DNA of 64,000 bases from Tipula vernalis (Eukaryota; Arthropoda; Insecta; Diptera; Tipulidae), in contig OY282558.1 in assembly GCA_958295665.1 (NCBI GenBank), forward strand, positions 333,161,106 to 333,225,105, in the 5' to 3' direction. Under the pieces are notes generated by a model. It had not been told where the DNA came from and ran no database searches. It was given only the letters and a program-made list of their open reading frames with translations. The position numbers were made by a program, and so were the translations under genes. Shown piece after piece: positions 1-9,943 of the stretch. The number at the start of each line of letters is the position of its first letter. Positions within the stretch are counted from its first letter, which is position 1.

Positions 1-110
1 TTATGCTAGTACAATTATAGCGAAAGTGTGATAGGCGCTAAAACATTTCAGATTTTCAGCTGTTCCCGTCATAAGATACCAAAGGTACCTGAGTACGCTT
101 ATGGGTAGTA

Positions 111-306
111 GCAATCTCTGTCAACAGAGATACAGTAGTAGAAATAATGAACAGTTTTAATAAAAATATTTAATGGAATCTTGGCCCATAAATATGCCTA
201 ACCACATCGTGTGGTAATGGGCTAAAAGTTTTAACTAGACAATGAACTTACCAAGCTAGTGTCGTATGCCAATATCGCGACCCTAGAACAACAAGGTTCT
301 AACTGG
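111..306. repeat. Left copy of a diverged repeat flanking the first relic gene
   Basis: About 75 bases at 115-190 (acagagatacagtagtag onward) recur in the same orientation at 2268-2349 at roughly 80% identity. A second segment at 273-306, containing tagaac...gttcta, recurs inverted at 2229-2262. The pairs bracket the decayed gene at 365-1368, so they may be remains of the ends of that element. Identity was judged by eye. Confidence 0.5.
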
Positions 307-364
307 CATTTTTGCATAATACGCGTTATAAATCACACCAGGATTCGTTTGGATTTGTTGTTGA

Positions 365-1368
365 CTTAAATGGGAATCGTGTACAAGCATGTAAAACGTA
401 TTGATTAAAAACTTTTGCCATTTCTCAAAAACCAGTGTGCAATGCGCATAAATCTAAAAATATTGTAACTGGAGTTGCCAAAAAAATGGAAGATGGTTAA
501 AATCTCACAAAAAAATACCTGAACTTAAACTGATGAAAATCAAAAACCATATCTCTTCATTCTCGCCCATCGAATCGCACTACTGTCGCGCCAATACATC
601 CAAGCTCTACCTTGATCCAAATTTAAACATTATGAAAATGTATCATCTGTACCAAGATAAAGTGGAAAAATCTCGTAAAAGAAAGTTTTGATTGGCACGT
701 GTTTAACAACAATTTTAATTTAGATTTTTATCGCCCAAAATCGGATAGGTGTGGAAAATGTGAAACGTATATTGTGGCTGAGAAGGAAAATATAATGACC
801 GAGGAAATGATTCAGTAAAAAGAAGAGCACGATAACCTGAAAAAAAAATGATGAGAGAGCAGAAGTCACTATTCTAATCTTCGTCTTAGGAAATGTTGTA
901 ACTTGTCCACGAGCTGAAATTGGTCCTTTAACCTATGTATATCATTCGAAGCTGAGCATTTATAATTTGACAACAAATTTTTTATCAACGAAAAAAATTT
1001 AGTGCGCAATATGGACCGAACATACGGCTGGTAGAAGTGGAAACGAGTAAGATGAGAAGTGGAAATGAATTAAGATTCGTGTGAAAGTTTTTGAGGACAA
1101 CGACATTACACAATTAATTACTTGGAGCGATTTGTATGTTCCTCAAAACAAAAATTCCATAATGGCATTAGCTGTGAAACATTTTCTCAAGTCACACTCT
1201 GACGTCCAAGGTATTTTGATGAAATATTCTATACCAGGCCACTCAGCACCTCAAGAAGTGGACATTGCACACTCTCAAATCGAGAAGCATTTATCGAAAA
1301 ATGAATATTTTTCTCCAATGGGAGTTATCACCATTCATCATAATTCAAATGAAACCATCAGATTTTAA
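365..1368 (+). pseudogene. Decayed copy 1 of an unnamed transposase-like insect family
   Basis: Fragments in all three plus frames follow one conserved order. First comes an N-terminal stretch with an internal stop (RVQACKTY, then LKTFAIS). A segment with SFSPIESHYCRA and MKMYHLYQDK follows, then KPxxDxCxxC (RPKSDRCGKCETY), then YVYHSKLSIYNLT. The last 95-codon piece (1081-1368) contains ITWSDLYVPQNKN and PGHSAPQEVDIAHSQIEKHL. The same order occurs in the better copy at 38440-40420. From memory this matches a repeated family of uncharacterised insect proteins with a SDxCxxQNRN motif and a GHS...D..HS.IE motif, which looks like an RNase H-fold (DDE-like) catalytic core. I think it has been called DUF7869, but I am not sure. 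Several frameshifts and stops make it inactive. Mobility of the family is inferred, not shown. Confidence 0.7.
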
Positions 1369-2228
1369 AAACTATGGTAGATTCACAAAAATATGTTTTG
1401 ATTTTCAAAATGTTCCTTTTACAAAATTAAAAATGTTGTGAGTTACTCAAACGGAGTATGAAATTGAATTTTCTTACGACTATAAAAATTTGAAAATTTA
1501 AAACCTATTGGAATCCGGCGGAACGCTACGAAACATCGTAATAATAAACCAGGAATTCCTCAAGATTCCATTTTGAAAGACGTCGAGAGTAACATTTAAA
1601 ATCTATATTTAAATACATGAGTTTAGCTGATATAGCTTACTACCAAGTTATTCTCAAATTAGGTAATTCAACAATAATGAATTTTGTGGTACACCTTTTA
1701 ATTCAATTTCTTCCTTATGTTTTAGGTAACATTTCGGAAACCACCGAATAAAACAAATTAATGTGATACAACAATAACAAGGCGCTGTGAATTTAAAGCA
1801 TTTTTAATTAAAAAAAAAAATATTTTTTAAACACGTTATTGTATATTTTTGATTTAAATTATACATTATATTTAAGTACAAAACGTTTGAACTGAATTTC
1901 TATTAAATAAATCAATCAGGGTTATTTTAATTAAAGGCAACGTAGTTCTAAGTACTTAAATAAAGCTCTTCATTTCCCCCAGAGTTCTTTTTGATACATT
2001 GAACCATCTTATTCCACAAGAATGAGTATCATCATTCGGCACCAAAGTACTACCTAAATTTTTTCACTTTAATATCTAAAACGATCAATATTTAAGGGCT
2101 AATCTTTCGATGTGATTATAATAAATTGAACCAAATCGTGGAAGAAGGTTTTGCAAAAATAAATATTGCCTCGAAAATATTAGGCCTTAAAGTTTGTAAC
2201 TTAATTTACTTGAAACTCATGTCATGAT
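1369..2228. other. AT-rich stretch without recognised features
   Basis: No coding remnant was recognised. It holds poly-A/T tracts and scattered stops in all frames, and is probably the non-coding remainder of the element containing the relic at 365-1368. Confidence 0.5.
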
Positions 2229-2349
2229 GCAACTAGAACCCTGTTGTTCTAAGGTCGCGATATGTCTAGCATTCTTTGGGAACAGAGATGCTGCAGTAGA
2301 AGTTATGAGCAGTTTTAATGTAAATCATTGATGGAATATCGGCCCACAA
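2229..2349. repeat. Right copy of the repeat that flanks the first relic gene
   Basis: 2229-2262 is an inverted partner of 273-306 (ttgttctaaggtcgcgat against atcgcgaccctagaacaa). 2268-2349 is a direct partner of 115-190. 2350-2639 holds nothing further that I recognise. Confidence 0.5.
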
Positions 2350-2639
2350 ATATTATGGTAATGAGGTTTAACTTCTCACTTAGCAATGGACTTTTCAATA
2401 TGCGAATTGTTGTAATACTTTTTTATATTTTAGTGATATCAGTAATATTTTATTTTATTTTTAAGAGTCTATAAAAAATATTATACATACTTGCATTTAT
2501 TAGATTCTTATTTTATATTTTTATAACTTAAATCGTCATCTAAATACATAATTTCATTAATTAACTGTAGATTTATTCAGATAAAAATATTCATTCGTTT
2601 ATTTTCGGGATAGAATGTATTTTACATTGTGAGATATTT

Positions 2640-2911
2640 CTTATTATATTTAGCCAGGACACATTTTATGAACAGGTTTTTTTCGGGATGAATTTCGGAC
2701 CAAGTTCACATCGGTATTTTATCCAATGAATCCAAAATCAAGCTACATGAGAGAACCCGCGACAGGCTTAACAACGAATATCTGTTAAGACTTCCACAGA
2801 AAACTGAAGGAGTTATGATCTGGTGATGCCTTTCTGGAGAAAAAATCATGCTTCTTTATTTCCAAAGTCACAACAGCTGTTTATCTACATAACGAATTTG
2901 AACCCTCTGTG
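2640..2911 (+). pseudogene. Tc1-type transposase relic, central part
   Basis: A frame starting near 2712 reads ILSNESKIKLHER, then RLNNEYLL, then EGVMIW, a stop, and CLSGEK. This corresponds to the Tc1 stretch around the first catalytic Asp (usually FSDES, here SNES) and the GGGSVMVWGCFS motif. After a one-base shift it reads TTAVYLHNEFEPSV and ends at 2911. The continuation, IEVFGESCKFIL, is found at 9943 after an identical HNEFEPSV. The relic has lost the first Asp, has an in-frame stop where Gly is expected, and cannot be active. Confidence 0.75.
2888..2911. repeat. Left copy of a 23-24 bp duplication (target-site-like)
   Basis: The bases cataacgaatttgaaccctc and the following four (2888-2911) are repeated exactly at 9920-9943. 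Both copies sit at the break of the Tc1 relic. They behave like a target-site duplication of a 7.0-kb insertion. Confidence 0.6.
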
Positions 2912-3826
2912 GGTGGAGTGCGAACATTCAAAGAGGATAGACGTGTTTTTTCTATCCTCTTCAAAAATTCAAAAATTTAATTTAATTTAATTTAATTTTC
3001 TTTTTATTTTTTGTTTCTTATGTACTGATATGTATATACTTTATATACATATGTATATTCATTTTAATTTTAAATTTTAAATTTAATTCTAATTAAATTC
3101 AAGTTTAGTGATCCACCGGGATGCATTTGTCAGGCAATGTTTTTTATTTTTGTAGATAGAAAAATTAAAAGTGCATGATTTGATATTTTGTGGATTGTAA
3201 ATACAATCAAATTTCAATTTTTAATTACTAAAGTTTAATATTTAGATAGTATTGAAATAAATTTTAAATTATGGTATATAAAATAAGTCGCAATAAATTT
3301 GGTATTAGATTTTATTTTTACGACACAAATACATACTTATAATTTAGTATATAAAAGGGTCATAAATATGTTTGTGTAGGAAGACGCTTTTTGTGAAGGA
3401 AGTGTGCTTGGTTTTGTTGGTTTTTGTACTATAAAGTACAAACAACAACGAGAAAGAGAATCTTTACGTTGGTTTTGATACAGCAGTCACAAGTAATTTA
3501 CTGTTGTGTGAAATGGGCACTAATCCATCCATACAACTTGATTCATATATGGTAGGATCAACAATATGGTTGTACAGCTGCTTGTTCGCTCTTTACACGG
3601 ACTCTGTTAAGGAAATGTAATATATTTTGTTGGTTTATGTATTATAACGCACAAACCACAACAAAAAGAGAATTTTTTGTGTTACATAGTTTAAGTGTGT
3701 TTATATGTACTAAAAGGCCTACTAATACGCACATGAAAGATGGTAGAAAATATTTACCGTCAATGTGTGTTGGTGGTTTTAGTATGTTTTTGGTATTAGT
3801 ATATAGGATTTTGTTACTTGAATTAC
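2912..3826. other. AT-rich stretch with a short direct repeat
   Basis: No gene was recognised. Two related segments at about 3415-3480 and 3628-3690 share ttgttggttt(t/a)tgta and a following aaccacaacaaaaagag-like block. The frames at 3637-3840 and 3818-4048 have no recognisable content. The second runs into the MITE at 3827. Confidence 0.45.
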
Positions 3827-4452
3827 GGTGTTTACACTAGGCATTTTATTCCTGGAATTTTTTCTCTTTTCATACAAAACCAGTTTTGTGTGATTTTATT
3901 TTTGGGATTTTGTTTACACCAAAATTTTGTTGGTTTCTTTGGATTCTTCGCACCAACACAAACAAAAATTATTAAGGCCCTTTCCGAAAGTTATACTTAT
4001 TTAATTAGACCTACTTATTTAAATAAGTATGTTGGCGAGGTAACTTAAAATAAGTATGTTCTTACAAAAAAAAAATCTTAAACGAAAACCAAAATTCTGT
4101 TAATTTCATTGCATACATATTGTGATATTATGTAGTAATTAAGTTTTATAAAAAATTTAATTAAAAATTATTTTATAGTTACAAAATAGTCAAAATAAAA
4201 AATAAGTATGTGAAATCAATTCGGATGATTTTACATACTTATTTAAGATGGCGGCAAATAAGTACAGTAAGTGTATGTCTAAATAAATAAGTATAACTTT
4301 CGGAAAGGGCCTACAGATTTGAAGAACAAATACGAAATGATAATATTTTTTACACATTCAAATGAAAAAATTCCGGTTTTTTAATGCTTAGTGTAAACGA
4401 TGAGGGATTTTGTTGCCGAAGAATCCGGAATAAAATGCCTAATGTAAACACC
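3827..4452. mobile_element. MITE with about 26-bp terminal inverted repeats
   Basis: The left end, ggtgtttacactaggcattt and onward (3827-3852), is matched inverted at 4425-4452 (ccggaataaaatgcctaatg, then taaacacc). A degenerate second copy of the right end lies at 4387-4420. The interior is non-coding. A second MITE (3976-4312) sits inside. The superfamily cannot be assigned from the ends. Confidence 0.75.
3976..4312. mobile_element. MITE nested inside the 3827-4452 MITE
   Basis: The ends aggccctttccgaaagttat...ataactttcggaaagggcct are perfect inverted repeats, and the match continues to about 29 bp per side. The interior carries repeated aaataagtatg/catacttattt motifs on both sides, like subterminal repeats. 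No clear target duplication was found. The short open frame at 3818-4048 crosses the boundary and is not a gene. Confidence 0.75.
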
Positions 4453-4510
4453 CCCAATGCGGGTGTTATTAATCTCTTTGTGTTTTTGTGTATTCACGAA
4501 ACAACTTTGA

Positions 4511-4769
4511 TATTAGCTGTATTTTGTTGAGAAATTTACAACAACAATTGCAAGTGACAGTAATTAAATAATTCGAACAAAAAATTTGAATTATTTAATT
4601 CGAGCTCGAACAAATAAAATACGTAACTGCTTGAATGAAAAACCGAAGAAATACCAACATAGAATATAAAAATTTAATCGAAAAAATATTTCGCGGCTTG
4701 TTCTGTTAAGAAAAAAAATAACTCCAAAATAATTCGAATTAATTTTTTCTCAACAAAATACAGCTATTA
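4511..4769. mobile_element. Small MITE
   Basis: tattagctgtattttgttga plus gaaa (4511-4534) is matched inverted at 4747-4769. In between lies a smaller palindrome around 4561-4602 (taattaaataattcgaa / ttgaattatttaatt). Non-coding. Confidence 0.65.
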
Positions 4770-5688
4770 TTGAAATCATGTGTTGTGTAAGCGCAGTGAA
4801 ATTTGTATGTTCGACTCAAATAGGATTTTTATACTTTGTATAATCGAATTGGTTTGAGTCGAATTGGAATTGGGAGCTGTCTTATACAATTCATTTGAAC
4901 GGTTTATTTAGATAGGATTAATAAATTTTCTTAGAGGGTATTACATACTGAATCAAATTGTTTTCTAATTAATTTAATTAATATTATAAATTATAAATTG
5001 TCTAAATAAATAAATAAATAGATAAATGAAATGCGAATTTAGAAATGTTGGTTTAAATTAAGTTAAGATTTGATTTTTGAGTTTAATGGTTGTCTTAATG
5101 GATTTATTGAAATTTAGATGGTGGGGATGTACACATAATCGTCATAATTACGTATATGACACATCGATACATTTTTAAGAAAGTAAGGGTTAATTTTCAT
5201 TGCATTTATTTATTATTTTATTTACTTTGCATGCTTGATTTGGCAAGGAATGAGGTCCGTGAACTGAGTTGAGTGAACAAGTGCTGTGAATTTAAATTAT
5301 AACTTAACAATTTAAAATTTTTAAACATTCTTTTGGAATTTTAGCTTAGAAGTGGGAGAGTTTACATGGGCAATTTCATAAAATGTTAATTTTTGTAATT
5401 CTTCTATGTAATATATTGTGTTTTGCTCATTAATATATAATAATTAATTTAGATTAAAAATATTTAAAGGTTTCTCTTCCTTAATTTGCTAATAAATAAT
5501 TCAATTTTTAGAATATAACATAGTTCCAGAATCAATCTTTTATATGGAGATTAAATTAATCCTGAAATTCAGAATTAGCTTTAATATTATGGTGATTTAT
5601 TAATTAAAATTAGTTTTCAGAATTGCCTGGGAAATTATATATTGATTTTATTTGTTCATTCTTGATATACTACTTATAGTACTAACTG
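4770..5688. other. AT-rich stretch without recognised features
   Basis: Stops in all frames, short TAAA runs (near 5010) and no recognised repeat ends or coding remnants. Confidence 0.5.
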
Positions 5689-5693
5689 GGTCC

Positions 5694-5825
5694 TTATTTC
5701 TGAATACGAATTCGTGTCGAAAATGAAAGAATTCGTATAGTTGGTATTTTGGAATACGAATATACGTGTTAGTATGATACGATATAAAATTTCCCTTATC
5801 GGGCAATACGAATACGAGTCATTTT
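5694..5825. promoter_or_regulatory. Left terminal/subterminal repeat cluster of the Harbinger element
   Basis: It contains ttatttctgaatacga followed by at least four more copies of atacga-like words (gaattcgtat, gaatacgaatatacg, gatacgat, aatacgaatacga) within about 120 bases. By analogy with known Harbinger elements, such clusters are candidate sites for the Myb-like protein and transposase. This is inference from repetition alone. Confidence 0.5.
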
Positions 5826-5904
5826 TGTACGTTCATGATCGAAGATGTGTTCGTTGTGTAGTTAGTTGACGAAAAGAAAAGATAAAGAGCTCGTATATAA
5901 AAAT

Positions 5905-6044
5905 GTAAGTAAATTAAAATTAATATTTGTTTTATTTTTGAAAATTATTTTGTATAAAAATGTATTTTGTAATTTAAATAAATATAACAAATATTATTAC
6001 AATTATATATAATACTAATCATTATGAAATTATGTGTATTTTAG
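5905..6044 (+). other. Intron that splits the start codon of the Harbinger Myb-like gene
   Basis: The donor gtaagt begins at 5905 and the acceptor ...tgtattttag ends at 6044, giving 140 bases. Joining aaaaat (to 5904) with ggcaaa (from 6045) creates ATG GCA AAA, in frame with the long open frame. In the unspliced RNA the same AT is followed by gtaag, so it reads ATG TAA, a start followed at once by a stop. Full-length protein therefore seems to depend on splicing. Confidence 0.7.
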
Positions 6045-6849
6045 GGCAAAAATAACGAGCACTAAACAGTATGAACTATTAGTGGCGTTCATGGAGACGC
6101 ACACCGATTTAGCTAAAGGATTTAATAATACCCCAGATGCACGTATTTCATCAAAATCTTTATGGATCAAAATTACTGATCAATTAAATGCTCACGGGCC
6201 TCTAGTTCGAAATTTCGAGGGATGGAAGAAAGTGTGGTCGGATTATAAATTCCATATTAAAAAAAAATTGAAATTAAATAAATTAAATATATCCGGAACT
6301 GGAGGTGGACCAAATAAACAACAAACATTTTCACCCCTAGAAGAAACGGTTATTCGGATATGTGAATTGCAACACTCTATAGATGGAACGAAGGCTACAA
6401 GAGACTTTGGAGACTCAATTTTGAATGTACCTGTATATAATGTTGATTCCACTTCAGTTGAACTAAATCTAGAATCAGATATCGACCATAATAATGAAAC
6501 ACGAACATCAGCACCATCAACATCAAATAATAGAACAAAAAATAAATACCAAGCGTTGCAACAGCAAATAAATATTCAACAGCAATTTCATAACACTATC
6601 CAAGAGAAACTTGAGTCAGTTATTACCACACTAAATGATACAAATAAATCAATGAAAAGATTGGTTCGATTAAAGGAAAAATCGTTTTCATTGCGGGAAA
6701 GGGAAATAAAAATTAAAGAAAAAGAAATGTCATTGCGAGAAAAAACATTTCAGTTAAACGAGAAGCAGCGGTTAGAAGAATACAAATTAAAATTAGATGA
6801 ATTAGAAATAAAAAGAAAAAAATTAGAATTACAAGAAGATAAATTTTAA
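6045..6849 (+). CDS. Harbinger Myb/SANT-like DNA-binding protein
   Basis: With the spliced start codon (AT at 5903-5904, G at 6045) the product is 268 residues. Residues 1-90 resemble the Myb/SANT-like domain of Zeste-type regulatory proteins and Harbinger accessory proteins. Landmarks are YELLVAFMETHTDLAKG, KSLWIKITDQLNAHGP and FEGWKKVWSDYKFHIKKK with conserved Trp residues. A polar linker follows. From about residue 170 there is a long charged coiled coil (LREREIKIKEKEMSLREK, LKLDELEIKRKKLEL), a likely dimerisation or transposase-contact region. In known Harbinger elements this protein binds the element ends and helps the transposase reach the nucleus. That role here is inferred. An AATAAA lies at 6997, after the stop. 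An internal ATG at 6090-6092 could give a shorter product that lacks the start of the DNA-binding domain. Confidence 0.85.
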
Positions 6850-7002
6850 GATGTATCTATGAATACATTTTTAACTATAAGTTCCTATAATTATGTGAAA
6901 ATGAAATTGAAATGTGATGAAACTTATGAATTAAATAATTTATGTGAAAATTTATTTTATATGCAATTTAAAATGAAACGAATATAATTACATATAATAA
7001 AT

Positions 7003-8276
7003 TTATATTATTGAATTTAATATATTTTGTCTTATTCGACTCGCTACATGGTTGTTGGGTTCATTTGAAGTCATTAATTCGACATACTCTTCTAAATTAT
7101 TTTCGATTTCTACCTCAAATGGAATTTTGAAATGACAACAAATATTGTGGAGAGCGCAGCATACATTTACTATTTGGGATGCTTTTTTCGGATTATAATG
7201 CAACTCCCGAGCTCCCAAAATACATCTGAACCTAGCTTTCAGCATTCCAATAGTGCGTTCTACTATATTCCGTGTCTTGGAATGTATCGTGTTAAATAAT
7301 GCCTCTCTACTACCCTCGGTTGCTGCTCTAAATGGGGTTATAAGCCACGGTTCCAGTGGGTACCCTGAATCTCCTAATAAAAAATTAAAAATAAAGTTTA
7401 AGTCTACTTAATAATGAGCAGAATAATTTTTCTATTACCTAACAACCAATAGCTATGGTTGCCATTGTTCTGTTGATCTTGCAAATAACGACGGTAACTG
7501 CTCAAACTCCATACTAGTGAATCATGGGCTGCGCCACCGTATTTTGAATCTACAGCTAATATCCTCATTGAATGATCGCAAGCCTAAATCGATAAAAATA
7601 TTTGTATTAATTGTGTAACATATTTAACAGAAGTAAAGAAAAACTTACTATCATCGTGTTTAAACTGTGTCTTCCTTTTCTGTTAAAATATAGGTGCTCA
7701 CTCTCAAAAGGTCGTACAATATTTACATGTGTTCCATCGACACATCCAATTACCCCTGGAAATCCTGTCCTATTGTAAAAATCCGTTGCCGCCATTTGTT
7801 TCTCATCATTAGATTGTCGAAAGGAAATCCATTTCGAGCACAGATTTTCTTCAATAAGGTCGATCACCTCACTCAGCACAGAAGAAACTGTTGATTGCGA
7901 CATGCCTATCAAGAAATCTTGACCTACACTTTTTTGGTAGCTACCTTGCGCGCAGAACCGAAGAGTGGCGGCTATTTTCGAAATACTGGAAATCGATGTC
8001 GATCTTGTGCTGCTAGTCAAATCGTCGTTTAACTCTCCCAGCAAATATTTAAAAGCGTGTTTTGATAATCTAAACAAACTCGTAAATCTAAAACAAATGT
8101 TTTATATGTAAATTAGGATTGTTGGTACAAATAACATATACGTTAATAGAAAATACTTACTCCGTATCGGAAACACTGAAAATATTGGATTTATCCCGTA
8201 TTTGTCTTAATCGAAATGGATTTGGTTCGGTTTCTTCCTCCGAATCACTCGATAAAAAATGTACGATTGAATCCAT
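7003..8276 (-). CDS. Harbinger DDE transposase, four exons, apparently intact
   Basis: I assemble four exons: 8276-8161, 8087-7649, 7583-7439 and 7373-7003. The three introns are 73, 65 and 64 bases, with GTAAGT, GTAAGT and GTAATA donors and TTTTAG, TTTAG and TTATTAG acceptors. The joined frame is 356 residues with no stop or shift. The ATG at 8276 starts MDSIVHFLSSDSEEE. The catalytic triad of the DDE_Tnp_4 (Harbinger) family is present: Asp156 in CVDGTHV, Asp235 in LLGDSGYPLEPWL and Glu272 in RNIVERTIGMLKARF. The VDSKYGGAAHDS motif (197-207) and the closing VCCALHNICCHF motif are also present. The N-terminal part has the usual FRLSKHAFKYLL and MSQSTVSSVL helices. The enzyme should cut and rejoin the element ends in the nucleus with the Myb-like partner. 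Activity is not demonstrated by sequence alone. Confidence 0.88.
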
Positions 8277-8514
8277 TATATTTAGGTATTTAGAATTATA
8301 AATATTCAACGTGGATATACTTTTATTTTTTCTAAATATTTTATAAATTTAAAAACAAAACACACAAAAAAAATCAAACACAAAATATAAATCAACCGAT
8401 TTAAAGAAACGTCAAATTGTCAAAAAATACAAGAGGGAGAATATTATTAAAGGAGTAATAATCAAAAAAAAAATTTCCTTATAGCCAAGACTCAAACCAA
8501 AAATTCACATACGA

Positions 8515-8600
8515 TCGTATTCAGAAATAACAATTTTTAATCGTAACGTGTATAACATTCGTATCGTAACACGATACGTATCGTATTCCTGAATAATTGA
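8515..8600. promoter_or_regulatory. Right terminal/subterminal repeat cluster of the Harbinger element
   Basis: tcgtattcagaaataa (8515-8530) is the exact inverted partner of the left end. It is followed by repeated cgtatcgtaacacgatacg-like words and a second imperfect end (tcgtattcctgaataa, 8583-8598). The terminal GGACCC expected from the left side is missing. Confidence 0.6.
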
Positions 8601-8865
8601 TGATTTTAGGCTGTTGTGGTGCTGTAACATTATCATTTTTAAATTATTTATTATAAATTTTATAAAATAATTGAATTTTTAATTATTTATTCTCTTTTTC
8701 TTGATCGGTAGGAAATTTCTGATTAGTTTTAAGTAAAATTTTATGTTTAAACGGTTTAAGGTTTATGTTAATTCTTGTTTCAGTAAGTAATAATTTTTAA
8801 TTGGATATAAAAGGACCATTAATAAGGAATTAAGCACTGTTATTTTAAAGTTTTATTAAATATTT
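8601..8865. other. AT-rich spacer
   Basis: No coding or repeat feature recognised. Confidence 0.4.
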
Positions 8866-9240
8866 TATCAGGTAAATTAATGAAAGACGGACAAGGATGA
8901 AATTACAACATTAATAATTAATACTTTTTTAAGCCCTGTTTTAGATTTAGGATTTAGGGAGTGCTGAGTATTCGGCCCTGGATTCCAGAGAAATAATCAT
9001 ATAATAATGTAGTTAGATTGTGCTGTCTTGTGCTAATCTATTTATTATATATTGTACTAATAATTTACTAACTATTTATCGCATTGGTGTCTGTAACCGG
9101 GTCGAGTCTGTCCCAACTAATAATCCTATCCAATCCTTCGGTTTTGTTATGTGTGTACGGGTATACGGCATGGGCCCGGGAGTCCGGGAGATCCTGCTAT
9201 GATGCTTGGTCGTACACTCATAATAAATCATGAAAGTTTA
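8866..9240 (+). repeat. Copy 1 of a 3'-end-like repeat
   Basis: It starts at attttatcaggtaaatta and includes gtctgtaaccgggtcgagtc, a GC-richer block gggcccgggagtccgggaga, and ends in cgtacactcataataaatca. The same block recurs at 9595-9919 in the same orientation. It is non-coding. It resembles a retroposon 3' end more than a gene. Confidence 0.6.
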
Positions 9241-9301
9241 ATTTCAACTTTATTTTATTTAAATTTATCTTTATTTTGTTATAATGATGTTTTTTATAAT
9301 A

Positions 9302-9537
9302 CAGTAGAATCCGTTTATACCAAACCATGTATATAACGAACAAAAGCTTATAATGATCATATAGTTTTGTCATATAGTTGTGTGCCTTGAATTTACACGA
9401 ACACATATTTTTTCTTATACACTACAAACAAAGAACTACGTTTATAAACGTAAAACAAATATTTGATTAAAATGAACAGCCGGCTATAGTGAACAAAATT
9501 GTGTCCCTTGAGTGTTCGCTATAAGCGAGTTCTACTG
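9302..9537. mobile_element. Pogo/Tigger-type MITE
   Basis: The left end cagtagaatccgtttatacc and the right end (inverted) cagtagaactcgcttatagc match the cagtagaacctcg...-type termini of pogo/Tigger elements. TA flanks both sides (9300-9301 and 9538-9539), as expected for a TA target duplication. It is 236 bases long, non-coding, and inserted between the two copies of the 8866/9595 repeat. Confidence 0.8.
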
Positions 9538-9594
9538 TAATTGTAATTATAATTATAATTTTAGCTTAGTAATTTTAGATTTTCTTAATTATTT

Positions 9595-9919
9595 TATCAG
9601 GTAAATTAATGAAAGGTGAACAGGGGGAAATTACAACATTAATAATTTTTAATTTAGGTTTAGGGAGTCCTGAGTATCCGGCCCTGGATTCCAGAGAGAT
9701 GATCATCTAAAAATGTAGTTAGATTGTGTTGTCTTTTGTGCCGTCTATTTACTAACTATCTATCGCATTGGTGTCTGTAACCGGGTCGAGTCTGTCCCAA
9801 CTAATAATCCTATCCTATCCTTCGGTTTTGTTATGTGTAAACGGGTGTACGGTGTGTGCCCGGGAGTCCGGGAGACTTGCTATAATGCTTGGCCGTACAC
9901 TCACAATCAATCAATCAAT
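9595..9919 (+). repeat. Copy 2 of the 3'-end-like repeat, with a CAAT tail
   Basis: It matches 8866-9240 over most of its length. It ends in cactcacaatcaatcaatca, a short tandem CAAT tail lying directly against the right copy of the 23-24 bp duplication. A simple-sequence tail next to a long, variable-length duplication is how a non-LTR retroposon insertion normally looks. Confidence 0.6.
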
Positions 9920-9943
9920 CATAACGAATTTGAACCCTCTGTG
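9920..9943. repeat. Right copy of the 23-24 bp duplication
   Basis: Identical to 2888-2911. The Tc1 reading frame resumes directly after it. Confidence 0.6.

Larger units (their letters stand above)
5689..8600. mobile_element. PIF/Harbinger DNA transposon with two intact genes
   Basis: The element carries the two convergent genes typical of PIF/Harbinger: a Myb/SANT-like protein on the plus strand and a DDE transposase on the minus strand, 153 bases apart tail to tail. The left terminus reads ctgggtccttatttctgaat. The 16-mer ttatttctgaatacga at 5694-5709 is matched exactly, inverted, at 8515-8530. A weaker third copy ends near 8600. Both ends are crowded with atacga/tcgtat words, probably protein-binding sites. 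The right side lacks the outermost GGACCC, so the exact right end (8530 or about 8600) and the target duplication are uncertain. Left flank CTG would fit the CWG target of some Harbinger groups. Confidence 0.88.

Noticed and set aside
3637..4048. Two short plus-strand frames as genes
   Set aside because: They cross the boundary of the MITEs and have no recognisable domains.
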